The translations under genes and the position numbers were made by a program. The notes under the pieces are model-generated. The model was given only the letters and a program-made list of their open reading frames with translations, was not told the origin of the DNA and searched no databases. A DNA stretch of 64,000 bases. Source: Streptomyces sp. CB02056 (GTDB lineage Bacteria; Actinomycetota; Actinomycetes; Streptomycetales; Streptomycetaceae). Below are positions 1 through 10,240 of this stretch, piece after piece (the first letter of the stretch is position 1; each line of letters starts with the position of its first letter). The stretch spans positions 124,001-188,000 of the forward strand of contig NZ_LIPD01000002.1 in NCBI RefSeq assembly GCF_001905545.1, given 5' to 3'.

Positions 1-2181
<2,181 letters not shown>

Positions 2182-2202
2182 CGTCCGCCCCTCGGGTGGT
2201 CC

Positions 2203-2235
2203 ACGGCGGTCTCGGGCTCTGCCCGGGGCCGCCGT
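2203..2235. terminator. Hairpin between convergent mfd and lipoprotein gene
   Basis: ACGGCGG...CCGCCGT arms enclose a second GC pairing block (CGGGC/GCCCG) around a short loop. It sits between two convergent genes, a usual place for a bidirectional terminator in high-GC actinobacteria. Confidence 0.55.
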
Positions 2236-2307
2236 TTCGTGTCTGCCTGGCTGTCCGTCCGTCCCTCCGGGTGGGGCGGGGCGGGGCTGCGGCTGTGAAC
2301 AGGGCTG

Positions 2308-2898
2308 TCAGCCGATCTTCCACTGGCCGGTCTGCGGGGCGAAGCCGCTGTCCAGGCCGAACTGGGCCTTGTCGAGCTTGACGTCCTTCGGGACCTCGAA
2401 GGTGACGAAGCCGAGGGCGCTCTCGCCGGGAGCGATGGTGGCCGGGACCTGGAAGCTCGGGCCGGCCTTGGTGTCGGCGACCGTGGTGCCGAAGGACTGG
2501 CCCTGGGCGTCCAGCACCTTGGCGCCGTTGCCCGGGGCGTCGCTGTAGGCCTTCTTGCCGCTGGCCTTGATCCGGAACTGGACCGCGACGAAGCGCTTGC
2601 CGTCGGCCGGGTGGACGTACTCGTTGTCGGCCTCGGCGTTGTCGACCACCTTCACCAGCGTCACCTCGGCGGTGTCGGCCGGGTCGTTGCCCTTGAGCGG
2701 GATGGTGTCGCCGACCTGCGCCACCTTGGGGGCGTCGGCCGGCTTGCCGCCGCCGGCGGGCGCGCTCGCGGCGGCGCTCTGCTTGGGCTCGGTGGCGACG
2801 GACGGGCCGCCGGTGGAGTTGCACGCCGTCGCGGTGAGCGTGATCAGGGCGGCGCCCAGCAGCAGGGAGGCGGTGCGGCGGCGGGGGGTCGCGGACAT
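2308..2898 (-). CDS. DUF4352-type secreted lipoprotein
   Basis: A 196-residue protein with a lipoprotein signal: basic start, hydrophobic stretch and lipobox ending T-A-T-A-C near residue 26, followed by a Ser/Ala/Gly/Lys linker. The mature part has the DUF4352 pattern: a 'VGDTIPL' entry strand, 'VTLVKVVDNA', 'KRFVAVQFRIKA' and a final 'GFVTFEVP'. DUF4352 is an immunoglobulin-like extracellular fold of unknown specific role. The gene is convergent with mfd and divergent from the methylase gene; a promoter-like sequence lies about 65 bp upstream. Predicted to be anchored on the outer face of the membrane. Confidence 0.85.
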   Translation of the reverse strand: MSATPRRRTASLLLGAALITLTATACNSTGGPSVATEPKQSAAASAPAGGGKPADAPKVAQVGDTIPLKGNDPADTAEVTLVKVVDNAEADNEYVHPADGKRFVAVQFRIKASGKKAYSDAPGNGAKVLDAQGQSFGTTVADTKAGPSFQVPATIAPGESALGFVTFEVPKDVKLDKAQFGLDSGFAPQTGQWKIG

Positions 2899-2960
2899 GG
2901 GTGTTCTCCCGGTGATCGGTGGTCTTCCTGGCGCCGCCCCCGTTCGGTGGCGACGGAGAG

Positions 2961-2990
2961 ATCACACCACTCGGGCGTGAATCATGTCAA
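2961..2990 (-). promoter_or_regulatory. Sigma70/HrdB-like promoter for the lipoprotein gene
   Basis: Read on the minus strand: TTGACA (2990-2985), an 18-bp spacer, then TGTGAT (2966-2961), about 62 bp before the start codon. The -35 box is perfect; the -10 box is moderate. Confidence 0.6.
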
Positions 2991-3012
2991 TGCGATTTCA
3001 CAAAAGAGCTCT

Positions 3013-3026
3013 GTTCACATGTGAAC
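3013..3026. promoter_or_regulatory. Perfect 14-bp palindrome between divergent genes
   Basis: GTTCACATGTGAAC is perfectly self-complementary. It lies between the lipoprotein promoter and the methylase gene, so it could be an operator for either. The binding protein is unknown. Confidence 0.45.
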
Positions 3027-3141
3027 TGGGATCGAGGGGCCCGTCGCTATGCTGTGCGGTCACAGCCCCGAGCCGCCCACCCCCGGCCCGGCGCCCAGCC
3101 CCCGCCCGCAGTGCGGTCGCAGCCCCACCGAAGGAGCCCCC

Positions 3142-5307
3142 GTGCCGGACCGTCCCGAAGTGACCGCCGCCGAGATCGCCCGGCTGGCCGGCGTCGGCCG
3201 GGCCGCGGTCAGCAACTGGCGCCGCCGCCACCCCGACTTCCCGCGCCCGGTCGGCGGCACCGACGCCAGCCCGGCCTTCGCGCTCGCCGAGGTCGAGTCC
3301 TGGCTGCGCGCCCAGGGCAAGATCGCCGAACTCCCGCTGCTGGAGCGGGTCTGGCAGCTCGTCGACACCCTCCGCGACCCGGCCGGCCACCCCGCCGCCC
3401 CGCTGGTCGAGGCGGGCGCTCTGCTCCTGCTGCTGCACCGCGAGCCCGGACAGTGGGCCGAACTCGCCGACCGGCCCGACACCCGGCTCGCCCTCGCACT
3501 GCCCCGGGCCGTCGCCGGCACCGCCGTGCACGCCTTCGGCCCGGACGGCGCCCGCACCCTCGGCCTCCCCGGCCTGCTCGGCAGCACCCAGCTGGACCTC
3601 GCCCGGCTGCTCGCCGAACTCGCCGCCCAGGCCGGCCCGGTCGGCGCGTACGAGCAGCTGCTCACCCGGTACGCCGAGGCCAACACCCGCCAGCTCAGCC
3701 CCACCCCGCCGGAGGCCGCCGAGCTGCTCGCCGCCGTCGCCGGCGTCCCCGCCACCGTGCTCGACCCGGCCGTCGGCCTCGGCTCCGTCCTGCTCGCCCA
3801 CCCGCCGACCACCGGCCGCTACGGCCAGGACGCCGACCCGGTCGCCGCCGCCCTCGCCCGGCTCCGGATCGCCCTGCACACCCCCGCCGACGAGCCCGGC
3901 CCGCTGCCGCTCGACCTGCGGGCCGGCGACGCCCTGCGCGCCGACGGCTTCCCCGGCGACACCTTCGAGGCGGTGCTCTGCCAGCCCCCGTACAACGAGC
4001 GCGACTGGGGCCACGACGAGCTGCAGTACGACACCCGCTGGCCCGGCGGGCTCGTCCCGCCGCGCGGCGAGTCCGAACTCGCCTGGGTGCTGCACTGCCT
4101 CGCCCACACCCGCCCCGGCGGCCTCGCCGCGCTGCTGCTCCCGCCGACCGTCGCCGCCCGCCGGGCCGGCCGCCGCATCCGGGCCGAACTGCTCCGCTCC
4201 GGCGCGCTGCGGGCCGTCATCGCGCTGCCGGCCGGCGCCGCCCCGCCGTACGGCGTCCCGCTGCACCTGTGGGTGCTGCGCGCGCCCCTGCCGGGAAGCG
4301 ACTTCCGACAGGTGCTGATGCTGGACGCCGGGGCGTCGGCCTCCGGCCCGGCACCTACCGGACCGGGCGGGGCCGCCGGGGCGCAGGCCGCCGAGGGGGG
4401 CCGGGACAAGGTCGACTGGACCGGGCTGCGCCGCACCATCCTGGACGCCTGGCGCGGCTTCGACCTCGCCGCGCGCGAGGGCCTGCCCGTCCCCGCCGAC
4501 CGCCCCGGCGTCCACCGGGTGATGGCCGCCATCGACCTGCTCGACGACGAGACCGACCTCTCCCCGGCCCGGCACGTCCCGCCCGCCGCCCCGCTCGGCG
4601 GCGCGGCCGAACTCTCCCACCTCGGCGGCCGGCTCGCCGAACTGCTGGCCGACCTGCCCGACCCGGTCACGCTGCTGCCGCGGCCGGGCGCCGCGACCGA
4701 CGGCGCCTCCGGTGCCGCGCCCGTCGGGGTGGTCACCATCGGCGAGCTGGTCCGCGGCGGCGTGCTGGAGGTGTACTCCTCCGGCACCGGCGCCGCCACC
4801 CGGCCGGCCGGTTCGGGCGGCACCCCCGTCGTCACCGACCAGGACCTCGCCACCGGAGCCGCCCCCAGCGCCGTCCTCGCCACCGGCCCCGGCCCGGCCG
4901 GGGACGTCCGCACCCGCCCCGGCGACGTCCTGGTCCCCGCCCTCGGCGGCGGCACCGCCCGGGTCGTCCCCGCCGAGGGCCCGCTGGTCGGCGCCGCCCT
5001 CGGCCGCCAACTCCACCTCCTGCGGCCCGACCCCGCCGCCCTCGACCCCGAGTTCCTGGCCGGCCAGTTCCGCTCCACCGCCGGCACCCGACGCGCCGCC
5101 AGCCACGCCACCACCACCGCCCGCCTCGACATCCGCCGCGTCGAACTGCCCCGCCTCCCCCTCCCCGCCCAGCACCGCCTCGGCACCGCCTTCGCCCGCC
5201 TCGCCGCCTTCGACGCCGCCCTCACCCAGGCCGCCGCCCTCGGCCGCGGCCTCGCCCGGGCCGCCACCGACGCCCTGGCGACCGGCGCCCTGGCGCCGCC
5301 GGAGTAG
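3142..5307 (+). CDS. Orphan N6-adenine DNA methylase-like protein with N-terminal HTH
   Basis: A 721-residue protein. GTG at 3142 is preferred because AAGGAG lies 5 bp upstream; an in-frame ATG at 3049 has no such site. Order of parts: HTH (residues 7-60, 'EIARLAGVGRAAVSNWRRR'), a helical region, an AdoMet-binding motif I variant DPAVGLGSVL (near 212), motif IV variant QPPYNERDWG, and a C-terminal region with 'RLDIRRVELPRLPLPAQ' that looks like a type I specificity-subunit recognition domain. It resembles HsdM fused to an S-like tail. No HsdR, second HsdS or nuclease gene is adjacent. Motif IV has Q where active N6 methylases have N or D, so activity is uncertain. Confidence 0.8.
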   Translation: MPDRPEVTAAEIARLAGVGRAAVSNWRRRHPDFPRPVGGTDASPAFALAEVESWLRAQGKIAELPLLERVWQLVDTLRDPAGHPAAPLVEAGALLLLLHREPGQWAELADRPDTRLALALPRAVAGTAVHAFGPDGARTLGLPGLLGSTQLDLARLLAELAAQAGPVGAYEQLLTRYAEANTRQLSPTPPEAAELLAAVAGVPATVLDPAVGLGSVLLAHPPTTGRYGQDADPVAAALARLRIALHTPADEPGPLPLDLRAGDALRADGFPGDTFEAVLCQPPYNERDWGHDELQYDTRWPGGLVPPRGESELAWVLHCLAHTRPGGLAALLLPPTVAARRAGRRIRAELLRSGALRAVIALPAGAAPPYGVPLHLWVLRAPLPGSDFRQVLMLDAGASASGPAPTGPGGAAGAQAAEGGRDKVDWTGLRRTILDAWRGFDLAAREGLPVPADRPGVHRVMAAIDLLDDETDLSPARHVPPAAPLGGAAELSHLGGRLAELLADLPDPVTLLPRPGAATDGASGAAPVGVVTIGELVRGGVLEVYSSGTGAATRPAGSGGTPVVTDQDLATGAAPSAVLATGPGPAGDVRTRPGDVLVPALGGGTARVVPAEGPLVGAALGRQLHLLRPDPAALDPEFLAGQFRSTAGTRRAASHATTTARLDIRRVELPRLPLPAQHRLGTAFARLAAFDAALTQAAALGRGLARAATDALATGALAPPE

Positions 5308-5611
5308 GGCACACCTCCCAGCGGTGCACGCACCCCGAGGCGGCGTGCGGCTCCGACGTGGACGACCGGTCCCGCCCCGGGGCCCGTCCTCGGGTCGGCG
5401 TCGTATCCGCTCTGGTGGACGGCGGTGGCCGAGGGTGGGGCGGGGTCCGTTCCGGAGGTGACCACGGCTCAGTACCGGCGCGGTACCGGCGTGATACCAA
5501 TGCGGCAGCAGGCGGACGGAAGCCCTCCGGGGCGACCGGGCCTGGCGGTACGGTGGGCGCAGCCGTTCGCACCGTCCGTCGGTGCCGGTCCTCACCAGCT
5601 CAGGAGCGCGC
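5308..5611. other. Intergenic region with an 11-bp tandem repeat
   Basis: No gene seen. The one notable feature is GTACCGGCGCG followed at once by GTACCGGCGTG (5472-5493), about 120 bp before the next start codon, possibly a promoter or operator element. No clear -35/-10 pair was found. Confidence 0.4.
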
Positions 5612-6277
5612 ATGTCAGGGCAGTACCCCGGGCAGTTCGGACCGCCGCCCGGCGGAACGCCGTACGGGCCGGGGCCGGGGCCGGGGTACGCGCCGGGCAC
5701 GGTGCCGGGCGGACGGCCGGGTGGGCTGCCCCGGCCGGCGATGGTGGCCGGACAGGCTCCGGTGCCCGGGCGGTTCGGGGTGGTCGCGCGGGTGCTCTGC
5801 GCGCTGGCCCCGCTGCTCACCTTCGGTCTGCTCGGGGCCGTCCCCTCGCTGCTGCTGGCGGTCCGGCGCCGACGGGCGTACGACATCCTCGGCGCGGCGG
5901 TGTTCTGCGCGCTGCTGCTCACCATGATCGTCTCCGCCGGAATCGCGGGCACCCTGAAGAATCCGGCCGCCGACACCACCGGCTCGATCACCCTGGCCGT
6001 GCTCTGGCTCCTGCCGACAGCGCACTTCCTGGTGATGGACAGCCGCGCGGTCTGGCTGGCCGGGCGGCCGGCGCCGCAGGCCGTACCGCCGGGCGTACCG
6101 CAGGCCGTTTCGCCGTACGCGGTGCCCGACGTCTCGCCGTACGCGGCGACCGTACCGGGGTACGGCGTACCCGCTCCCGCCGCCCAGGGCCCGGTGACCC
6201 CGGCCCCCGAGACCGCCCACGACCTGCGCGAGCTGGGCGAGTTGCTGCGCCGCCAGGCCCGCGAGGACCGGCCGTGA
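5612..6277 (+). CDS. Pro/Gly-rich small integral membrane protein
   Basis: A 221-residue protein; ATG at 5612 has AGGAG 5 bp upstream. The first 50 residues are Pro, Gly and Tyr rich, as in many actinobacterial cytoplasmic tails. Three hydrophobic segments follow (about residues 58-80, 88-108 and 120-140), then a second Pro/Val/Ala/Tyr-rich tail ending in a charged helix. No enzymatic motif is visible. The stop overlaps the kinase start (GTGA), so the two genes are probably translationally coupled and the protein may be a partner or substrate of that kinase; this is inference from context only. Confidence 0.75.
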   Translation: MSGQYPGQFGPPPGGTPYGPGPGPGYAPGTVPGGRPGGLPRPAMVAGQAPVPGRFGVVARVLCALAPLLTFGLLGAVPSLLLAVRRRRAYDILGAAVFCALLLTMIVSAGIAGTLKNPAADTTGSITLAVLWLLPTAHFLVMDSRAVWLAGRPAPQAVPPGVPQAVSPYAVPDVSPYAATVPGYGVPAPAAQGPVTPAPETAHDLRELGELLRRQAREDRP

Positions 6278-7929
6278 CCGCCACCCGGCTGATCGCCGGC
6301 CGCTACCGGCTCACCGAGAAGATCGGCCACGGCGGCATGGGCCAGGTCTGGGCCGGCCAGGACGAACGGCTGTACCGCCCGGTCGCGGTCAAGCTGCTCC
6401 GCCCCGAGCACCTGGTCCCCGGCGGGACCGGCTCCGGCGGCGAACGGGCCCGCCACGGTGACGAGTTGCGCCGCCGCTTCCTGCGCGAGTGCCGGGTCAC
6501 GGCCGCGCTCGACCACCCCGGGCTGGTCACCGTCTTCGACGCGGGCGAGGACGAGGGCGAGCTCTACCTCGTCATGCAGCGCATCCCCGGCGTCAGCCTG
6601 GCCGACCTCATCGCCGAGGACGCGCCCTTCCCGATCGAGCGCGCGGCGGCCGTCGCCGCGCAGCTGTGCACCGCGCTGGCCGCCGTCCACGCCATCCCGG
6701 TGGTCCACCGCGACCTCAAGCCGAGCAACGTCATGGTCCGCGAGGACGGCCGCACCGTCCTGCTCGACCTCGGTATCGCCACCGCCCTCGACACCGAGAC
6801 CACCCGGCTCACCCTCACCGGCGTGCCCGTCGGCAGCCCCTCCTACATGGCCCCCGAACAGGCCCTCGCCGCGACCACCGACCCGCGCAGCGACCTCTAC
6901 GCACTCGGCTGCCTGCTGCACGAGATGCTGGCCGGGGAGGAGCCGTTCCGGGCCCCCACCGCGCTCGGCGTCCTGCGCCGGCACGTCGACGAACCGCCCG
7001 TCCCGCTGCGGGAGTTGCGCCCCGAGGTGCCGCAGCCGCTGGAACAGCTGGTGCTCGACCTGCTCGCCAAGCAGCCCGCCGACCGCCCGGCCGACGCCCG
7101 GACCGTCTACGCGCGGCTGCTCCCGCTGCTGCCCCCGGCCGACGGCGCCCCGCAGCCCCGCTACACCCCGCTGCCGGACCCGGCCCGGCCCTTCCGCTAC
7201 CCGCACCAGCCGCAGCCGCCGGCCGAGGCGGCCGCCCCGGTTGCCCCGGCCGCCCCGCCGTCGGTGGTGCGCTCCGAGCCGCGACCCTTCCTCATCCCGC
7301 CCGCGCCTTCAACCCCTCCGACGCCTGCCCCCGTCCCCGCGGGCCCGGACCTCGGCGCCGAGTGCGCCCGGCTCTCCGACCTGGTCGACGCCGGCCGCCA
7401 CACCGAGGTACTCGGCCTCGCCGCCCGCCTGCTGCCCCGGGCCGAGGCCGAACTCGGCGACGCCGCACCCCTGGTGCGCACCATCCGCAGCATCTACGCC
7501 CGCACCCTCCTGCACGAGGGCCACCCCCAGCAGGCCCTCCCCGAGTACCGCCGCCTCGCCGCCACCGCCGACGGCGGCCCGCACGGACCCCAGGGCCTCG
7601 ACCACCGCTACCGCGCCGCCATCTGCCTCGACCGGCTCGGCCACGGCCCCGAAGCCCTCGCCGAGTACCAGGCCCTCCTCACCGCCCACACCACCCGCCT
7701 CGAATCCGGCCTCGACACCGACCCCGAGCGCGGCTACGACCTCCGCGAACGCATCGGCCTCCACCTCGCCGCCACCGGAGACCCCCAGAACGCCTGGCAG
7801 TGGCTCCTCCCCCTCCTCCTCGAACGCGAACGCCGCGACGGCCCCCACCACCCCACCGTCCGCCGCCTCCGCCAATCCCTCTCCACCCTCACCCCCACCG
7901 CCACCCCCTGGCCCCCACCCCGCCTCTGA
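6274..7929 (+). CDS. Serine/threonine protein kinase with TPR-like C-terminus
   Basis: A 551-residue Hanks-type kinase; GTG at 6274 overlaps the preceding stop by 4 bp. Kinase motifs are complete: glycine loop GHGGMGQVW (18-26), ATP lysine in VAVK (K40), catalytic HRDLKPSN (from H145), DLG in place of DFG (from D165), and GSPSYMAPEQ. A Pro-rich linker (about 280-345) leads to helical repeats with ALPEYRRL/ALAEYQAL units typical of TPR. No transmembrane segment or PASTA domain is seen, so it is predicted to be soluble. The last codons (TPTATPWPPPRL, stop) lie inside the first unit of a tandem repeat array, so the C-terminus is probably recently altered or variable. Confidence 0.92.
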   Translation: MTATRLIAGRYRLTEKIGHGGMGQVWAGQDERLYRPVAVKLLRPEHLVPGGTGSGGERARHGDELRRRFLRECRVTAALDHPGLVTVFDAGEDEGELYLVMQRIPGVSLADLIAEDAPFPIERAAAVAAQLCTALAAVHAIPVVHRDLKPSNVMVREDGRTVLLDLGIATALDTETTRLTLTGVPVGSPSYMAPEQALAATTDPRSDLYALGCLLHEMLAGEEPFRAPTALGVLRRHVDEPPVPLRELRPEVPQPLEQLVLDLLAKQPADRPADARTVYARLLPLLPPADGAPQPRYTPLPDPARPFRYPHQPQPPAEAAAPVAPAAPPSVVRSEPRPFLIPPAPSTPPTPAPVPAGPDLGAECARLSDLVDAGRHTEVLGLAARLLPRAEAELGDAAPLVRTIRSIYARTLLHEGHPQQALPEYRRLAATADGGPHGPQGLDHRYRAAICLDRLGHGPEALAEYQALLTAHTTRLESGLDTDPERGYDLRERIGLHLAATGDPQNAWQWLLPLLLERERRDGPHHPTVRRLRQSLSTLTPTATPWPPPRL

Positions 7930-8567
7930 GGCGGTGGCTCGTCGGGTGGGCCGAGGGGAGGACACCGCTTCGCCCTCACCCCCACCGCCGCCCCTTGGCC
8001 CCCATGCCGTCCCTGAGGGGCGGGGCATCGGGCAGGCCGTGGAGAGGAGACCGTTCCACCCCCACTCCCACCGCCGCCCCTGGCTCCCATCCCGCCGCCG
8101 AGGCGGTGGCTCGTCGGGCGGGCCGTGGGGTGGGGACCGCTTCACCCTCACTTTCACCGCCGCTTCCTGGACCGCGCCCCGTCACCGAGGGGGCGCGGCG
8201 TCGGCCGGGCTGTGGGGAGGGGACTGATTCGTCCTCACACTCACTGCCACTCCCCGGCCCCGCCCCGCCGCTGAGCGAGCGGGGCATCGGGCAGGTAAGG
8301 GGAGGAGACCGCGCCACCCTCACCCCGACCGCCGCCCCTTGGCCCCCATTCCGTCCCTGAGGGGCGGGGCATCGGGCAGGCCGTGGGGAGGAGACCGTTC
8401 CACCCTCACCCTCACCGCCGCCCCCTGGCTCCCATCCCGCCGCTGAGGGGGCGGGGTGTCGGGCGGGCTGTGGGGAGGGGACCGCTTCACCCGTACTCTC
8501 GCCGCCGCCCCTGGCACCCGCCCCGCCGCTGAGCGAGCGGGGCATTGGGCAGGCCGTGGGAAGGAGA
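7879..8567. repeat. Eight-copy 86-bp degenerate tandem repeat beginning inside the kinase gene
   Basis: Anchoring on the ACCG/ACTG at the end of each unit gives 7964, 8050, 8136, 8223, 8308, 8394, 8481 and 8567: a period of 86 bp, plus or minus 1. Each unit runs CACCCTCACC, CCGCCGCCCC, TGGC(T/C)CCCAT, CTGAGGGGGCGGGG, GCAGGCCGTGG, GGAGACCG. Units 2/6, 3/7 and 5/8 are the closest pairs, showing a higher-order duplication. The first unit contains the last 17 or so codons and the stop of the kinase. Each unit holds a GC hairpin around CTGAG. No convincing coding frame. Confidence 0.85.
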
Positions 8568-8573
8568 CCGCCG

Positions 8574-8848
8574 TGGTCGGTGCCGGACAACCTGTGGGGC
8601 AGGACCGAGCCGCCGCTGGTGCGGCGGCGCCTCCAGGGATCCGGCCGCCCGCCGTTGGACGACCGGAGCCGTCTGCCGCAGGAGCGCGGCTTCGGGACTG
8701 GCACGCACTGGGACGGGGGAGCGGCCGCCGCAGCGGCTGCCCACCGGGCGGCACCATGCCGGTGACGTGGACCGGTCGCGGGCGGCGATCGACGGCTCGC
8801 ATCGGCGGGCCAACCGTGGCGGCCCGCAACGGGAGCGGGTCCGGTCGG
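8574..8848 (+). pseudogene. Decayed IS5-family-like transposase remnant
   Basis: Two fragments in different frames resemble IS5-type transposases. At 8577-8680 the reading 'VPDNLWGRTEPPL' followed by 'GSGRPPLDDRS' matches the N-terminal VPDELWE..EPLL..GGRP.LDDR pattern. At 8765-8848 'DVDRSRAAIDGSHRRANRGG' matches the later D.SRA..DGSH.RA..GGP block. The segment normally between them is mostly missing and the frame changes, so it cannot encode an active enzyme. No terminal inverted repeats were found. Assigned by motif memory, not by alignment. Confidence 0.5.
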
Positions 8849-9190
8849 CCGTGCCGTGCCGTGCGGGGCTCGGAGCGGCATGTGGCGGCTGGTGGTCAGG
8901 AGCGTCATACCGACCGGCGGCTCGCATCGTTGGGTTCGTCGCGATGGCCCGCACGGGGGTCGGGTCCGGTCGGCTGCGCCGGTTCGAATCCGGAGCGCCG
9001 TGTGACGGTTGGCGGCCGGGGCGTGCCGTCGGCTGTCATGCCGGGAGGTGGCTCCGCGCTGTTGGGGCCGTCGCGGTGACTGGCAAGGCGGCTGGGTCCG
9101 TCGGCTGCGTCGGGCCGGGTTCGAGGCGCCGTGTGACGGCTGGTGGCTGGCGCATGCTGTCGGCTGTCACGCCAACCGGCGGCAACCGCC
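8840..9190. repeat. Three degenerate 120-130-bp repeats
   Basis: The block TGTGACGG(C/T)TGG, followed by GTGCCGTCGGCTGTCA-like sequence and preceded by GGTCGGCTGCG(C/T)CGG, recurs with anchors at 8881, 9001 and 9132. Copies are diverged. Nothing coding is recognised. Confidence 0.55.
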
Positions 9191-9235
9191 ACGACAGCAC
9201 CTGGCGCATGCCCCTCCTGGGCGCCGTCCTCCGTC

Positions 9236-10160
9236 GCCGGTTGCGGCTCGGGCTCACCGGCCGCCGGATGACCGCGTGGGCGTGGCGTTCCCCCGTGCGG
9301 GCGCCGACCGGTGCGGGGCGGCTGGGAGTGGGAAGTCGGCCGGATCGACTTCCAGCGCTCCTCGTCCCCCGTGGCCGCTTGCGGCTCTGGCCCACCACAC
9401 GGTGGACGACCGCGCGGCCGCGGCGTTCCCCGGTGCGGGCGCCGACCGGTGCGGGTGGGCGTGGGAAGTCGGCCGGGTCGACTTCCTGTGCTTGTGCGGG
9501 CGTGGTGGGGGACGGCAGGGCTGGGGCGTCGGGTAGCGGCGGCTGAGGCTGGCTTTCCGCGCTGCCTGGGATGCCGTCTCCAGTAGCTGGTTGCGGCTCG
9601 GGCTCACCGGCCGCCGGACGACCGTGTGGATGTGGTGTTTCCCCGTGCGGGCGCCGACCGGCGCGGGTGGGAGCAGGAAGTCGGCGGGGTGACTCTGCTG
9701 GCAAAGTCGCGGGCTGGTTCTGTGGTATTGCGACAGGTTTGTCTCACGATATGAGACCACAGGATGGGCGCTTCCAGCTGTTTTGTCACGAAGTGCTCGC
9801 TGCGACATACCCGGCAAATCGACTTCGCCAGCAGAGTCGCGGGGTCGACTTCCTGTGCTTGTGCGGGCGTGGTGGGGGACGGCAGGAGGGGGCAGGGGAG
9901 GGCAGCGGGGCGGTGGCTTCCCGCGCTGCCCTGGACGGCGTCCGTCGTGGCTGGTTGCGGCTCTGGCTCACTGGCCGCCGGACGACCGTGTGGATGTGGT
10001 GTTTCCCTGGGCGGGCGCCGACCGGCGCGGGGCGTGGTGCGGGGGAGTGGGAAGTCGGCTGGGTCGACTTCCTGTGCTCGCGTGTGTGCGTGGGGGCCTC
10101 GGGGATGGTGGTCTGGCCGGTGCGGGGGAGTGGGAAGTCGGCCGGGTCGACTTCCTGTGC
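9236..10160. repeat. Four to five long degenerate repeats carrying a 23-bp palindrome
   Basis: Units share TTGCGGCTC(G/T)GG, ACCGGCCGCCGG, GTGCGGGCGCCGACCGG and then a palindrome GGAAGTCG-N7-CGACTTCC. Palindromes sit at 9331-9353, 9464-9486, 9676-9853 (interrupted by an insertion), 10050-10072 and 10133-10155. After most of them comes TGTGCTYGTGCGGGCG. Spacing is irregular (about 80-360 bp). No gene is recognised; the array stops about 85 bp before mazG. Confidence 0.75.
9691..9838. mobile_element. 148-bp MITE-like insertion with 19-bp inverted ends and 7-bp target duplication
   Basis: The left end GACTCTGCTGGCAAAGTCG (9691-9709) and the right end CGACTTCGCCAGCAGAGTC (9820-9838) are inverted repeats with one mismatch. 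Both sides are flanked by GCGGGGT (9684-9690 and 9839-9845). Removing the insert and one GCGGGGT restores GGAAGTCG-GCGGGGT-CGACTTCC, a member of the local palindrome family, so this is an insertion into a palindrome loop. The interior is AT-richer than its surroundings and has a small hairpin (GTCTCA...TGAGAC). It is too short to encode a transposase. Confidence 0.8.
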
Positions 10161-10240
10161 TCGTGCGGGCGGGGTGGGGACAGCGGGGTGGTGGCTTCCC
10201 GGCCCGGCCCGGGGTGGGGGTGCGGGGGTAGGTTCGGGGG

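Noticed and set aside
3013..3026. Rex operator
   Set aside because: The half-sites are in the opposite order (TTCAC...GTGAA) and have no 4-bp spacer.
2998..7206. A very long minus-strand open frame of about 1400 codons
   Set aside because: It runs antisense to well-supported genes, and its composition (Arg/Gly/Ala/Val) is the usual shadow of high-GC codon bias. The same applies to long antisense frames at 35293-39021, 37970-41014 and 60804-63752.
7976..8908. Minus-strand frame of 310 codons encoding repeated Pro/Gly/Arg-rich peptides over the 86-bp array
   Set aside because: The 86-bp period is not a multiple of 3, so the peptide does not repeat in register; no ribosome-binding site or domain. 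Open by GC content.
8981..8991. GGTTCGAATCC, a perfect tRNA T-arm sequence
   Set aside because: No acceptor, D or anticodon stems can be folded around it, and a diverged repeat of the surrounding unit lacks it; it is coincidence within a repeat.
7879..10160. CRISPR array
   Set aside because: Units are long, degenerate and partly overlap a gene; there are no short identical repeats with unique equal-length spacers and no cas genes.
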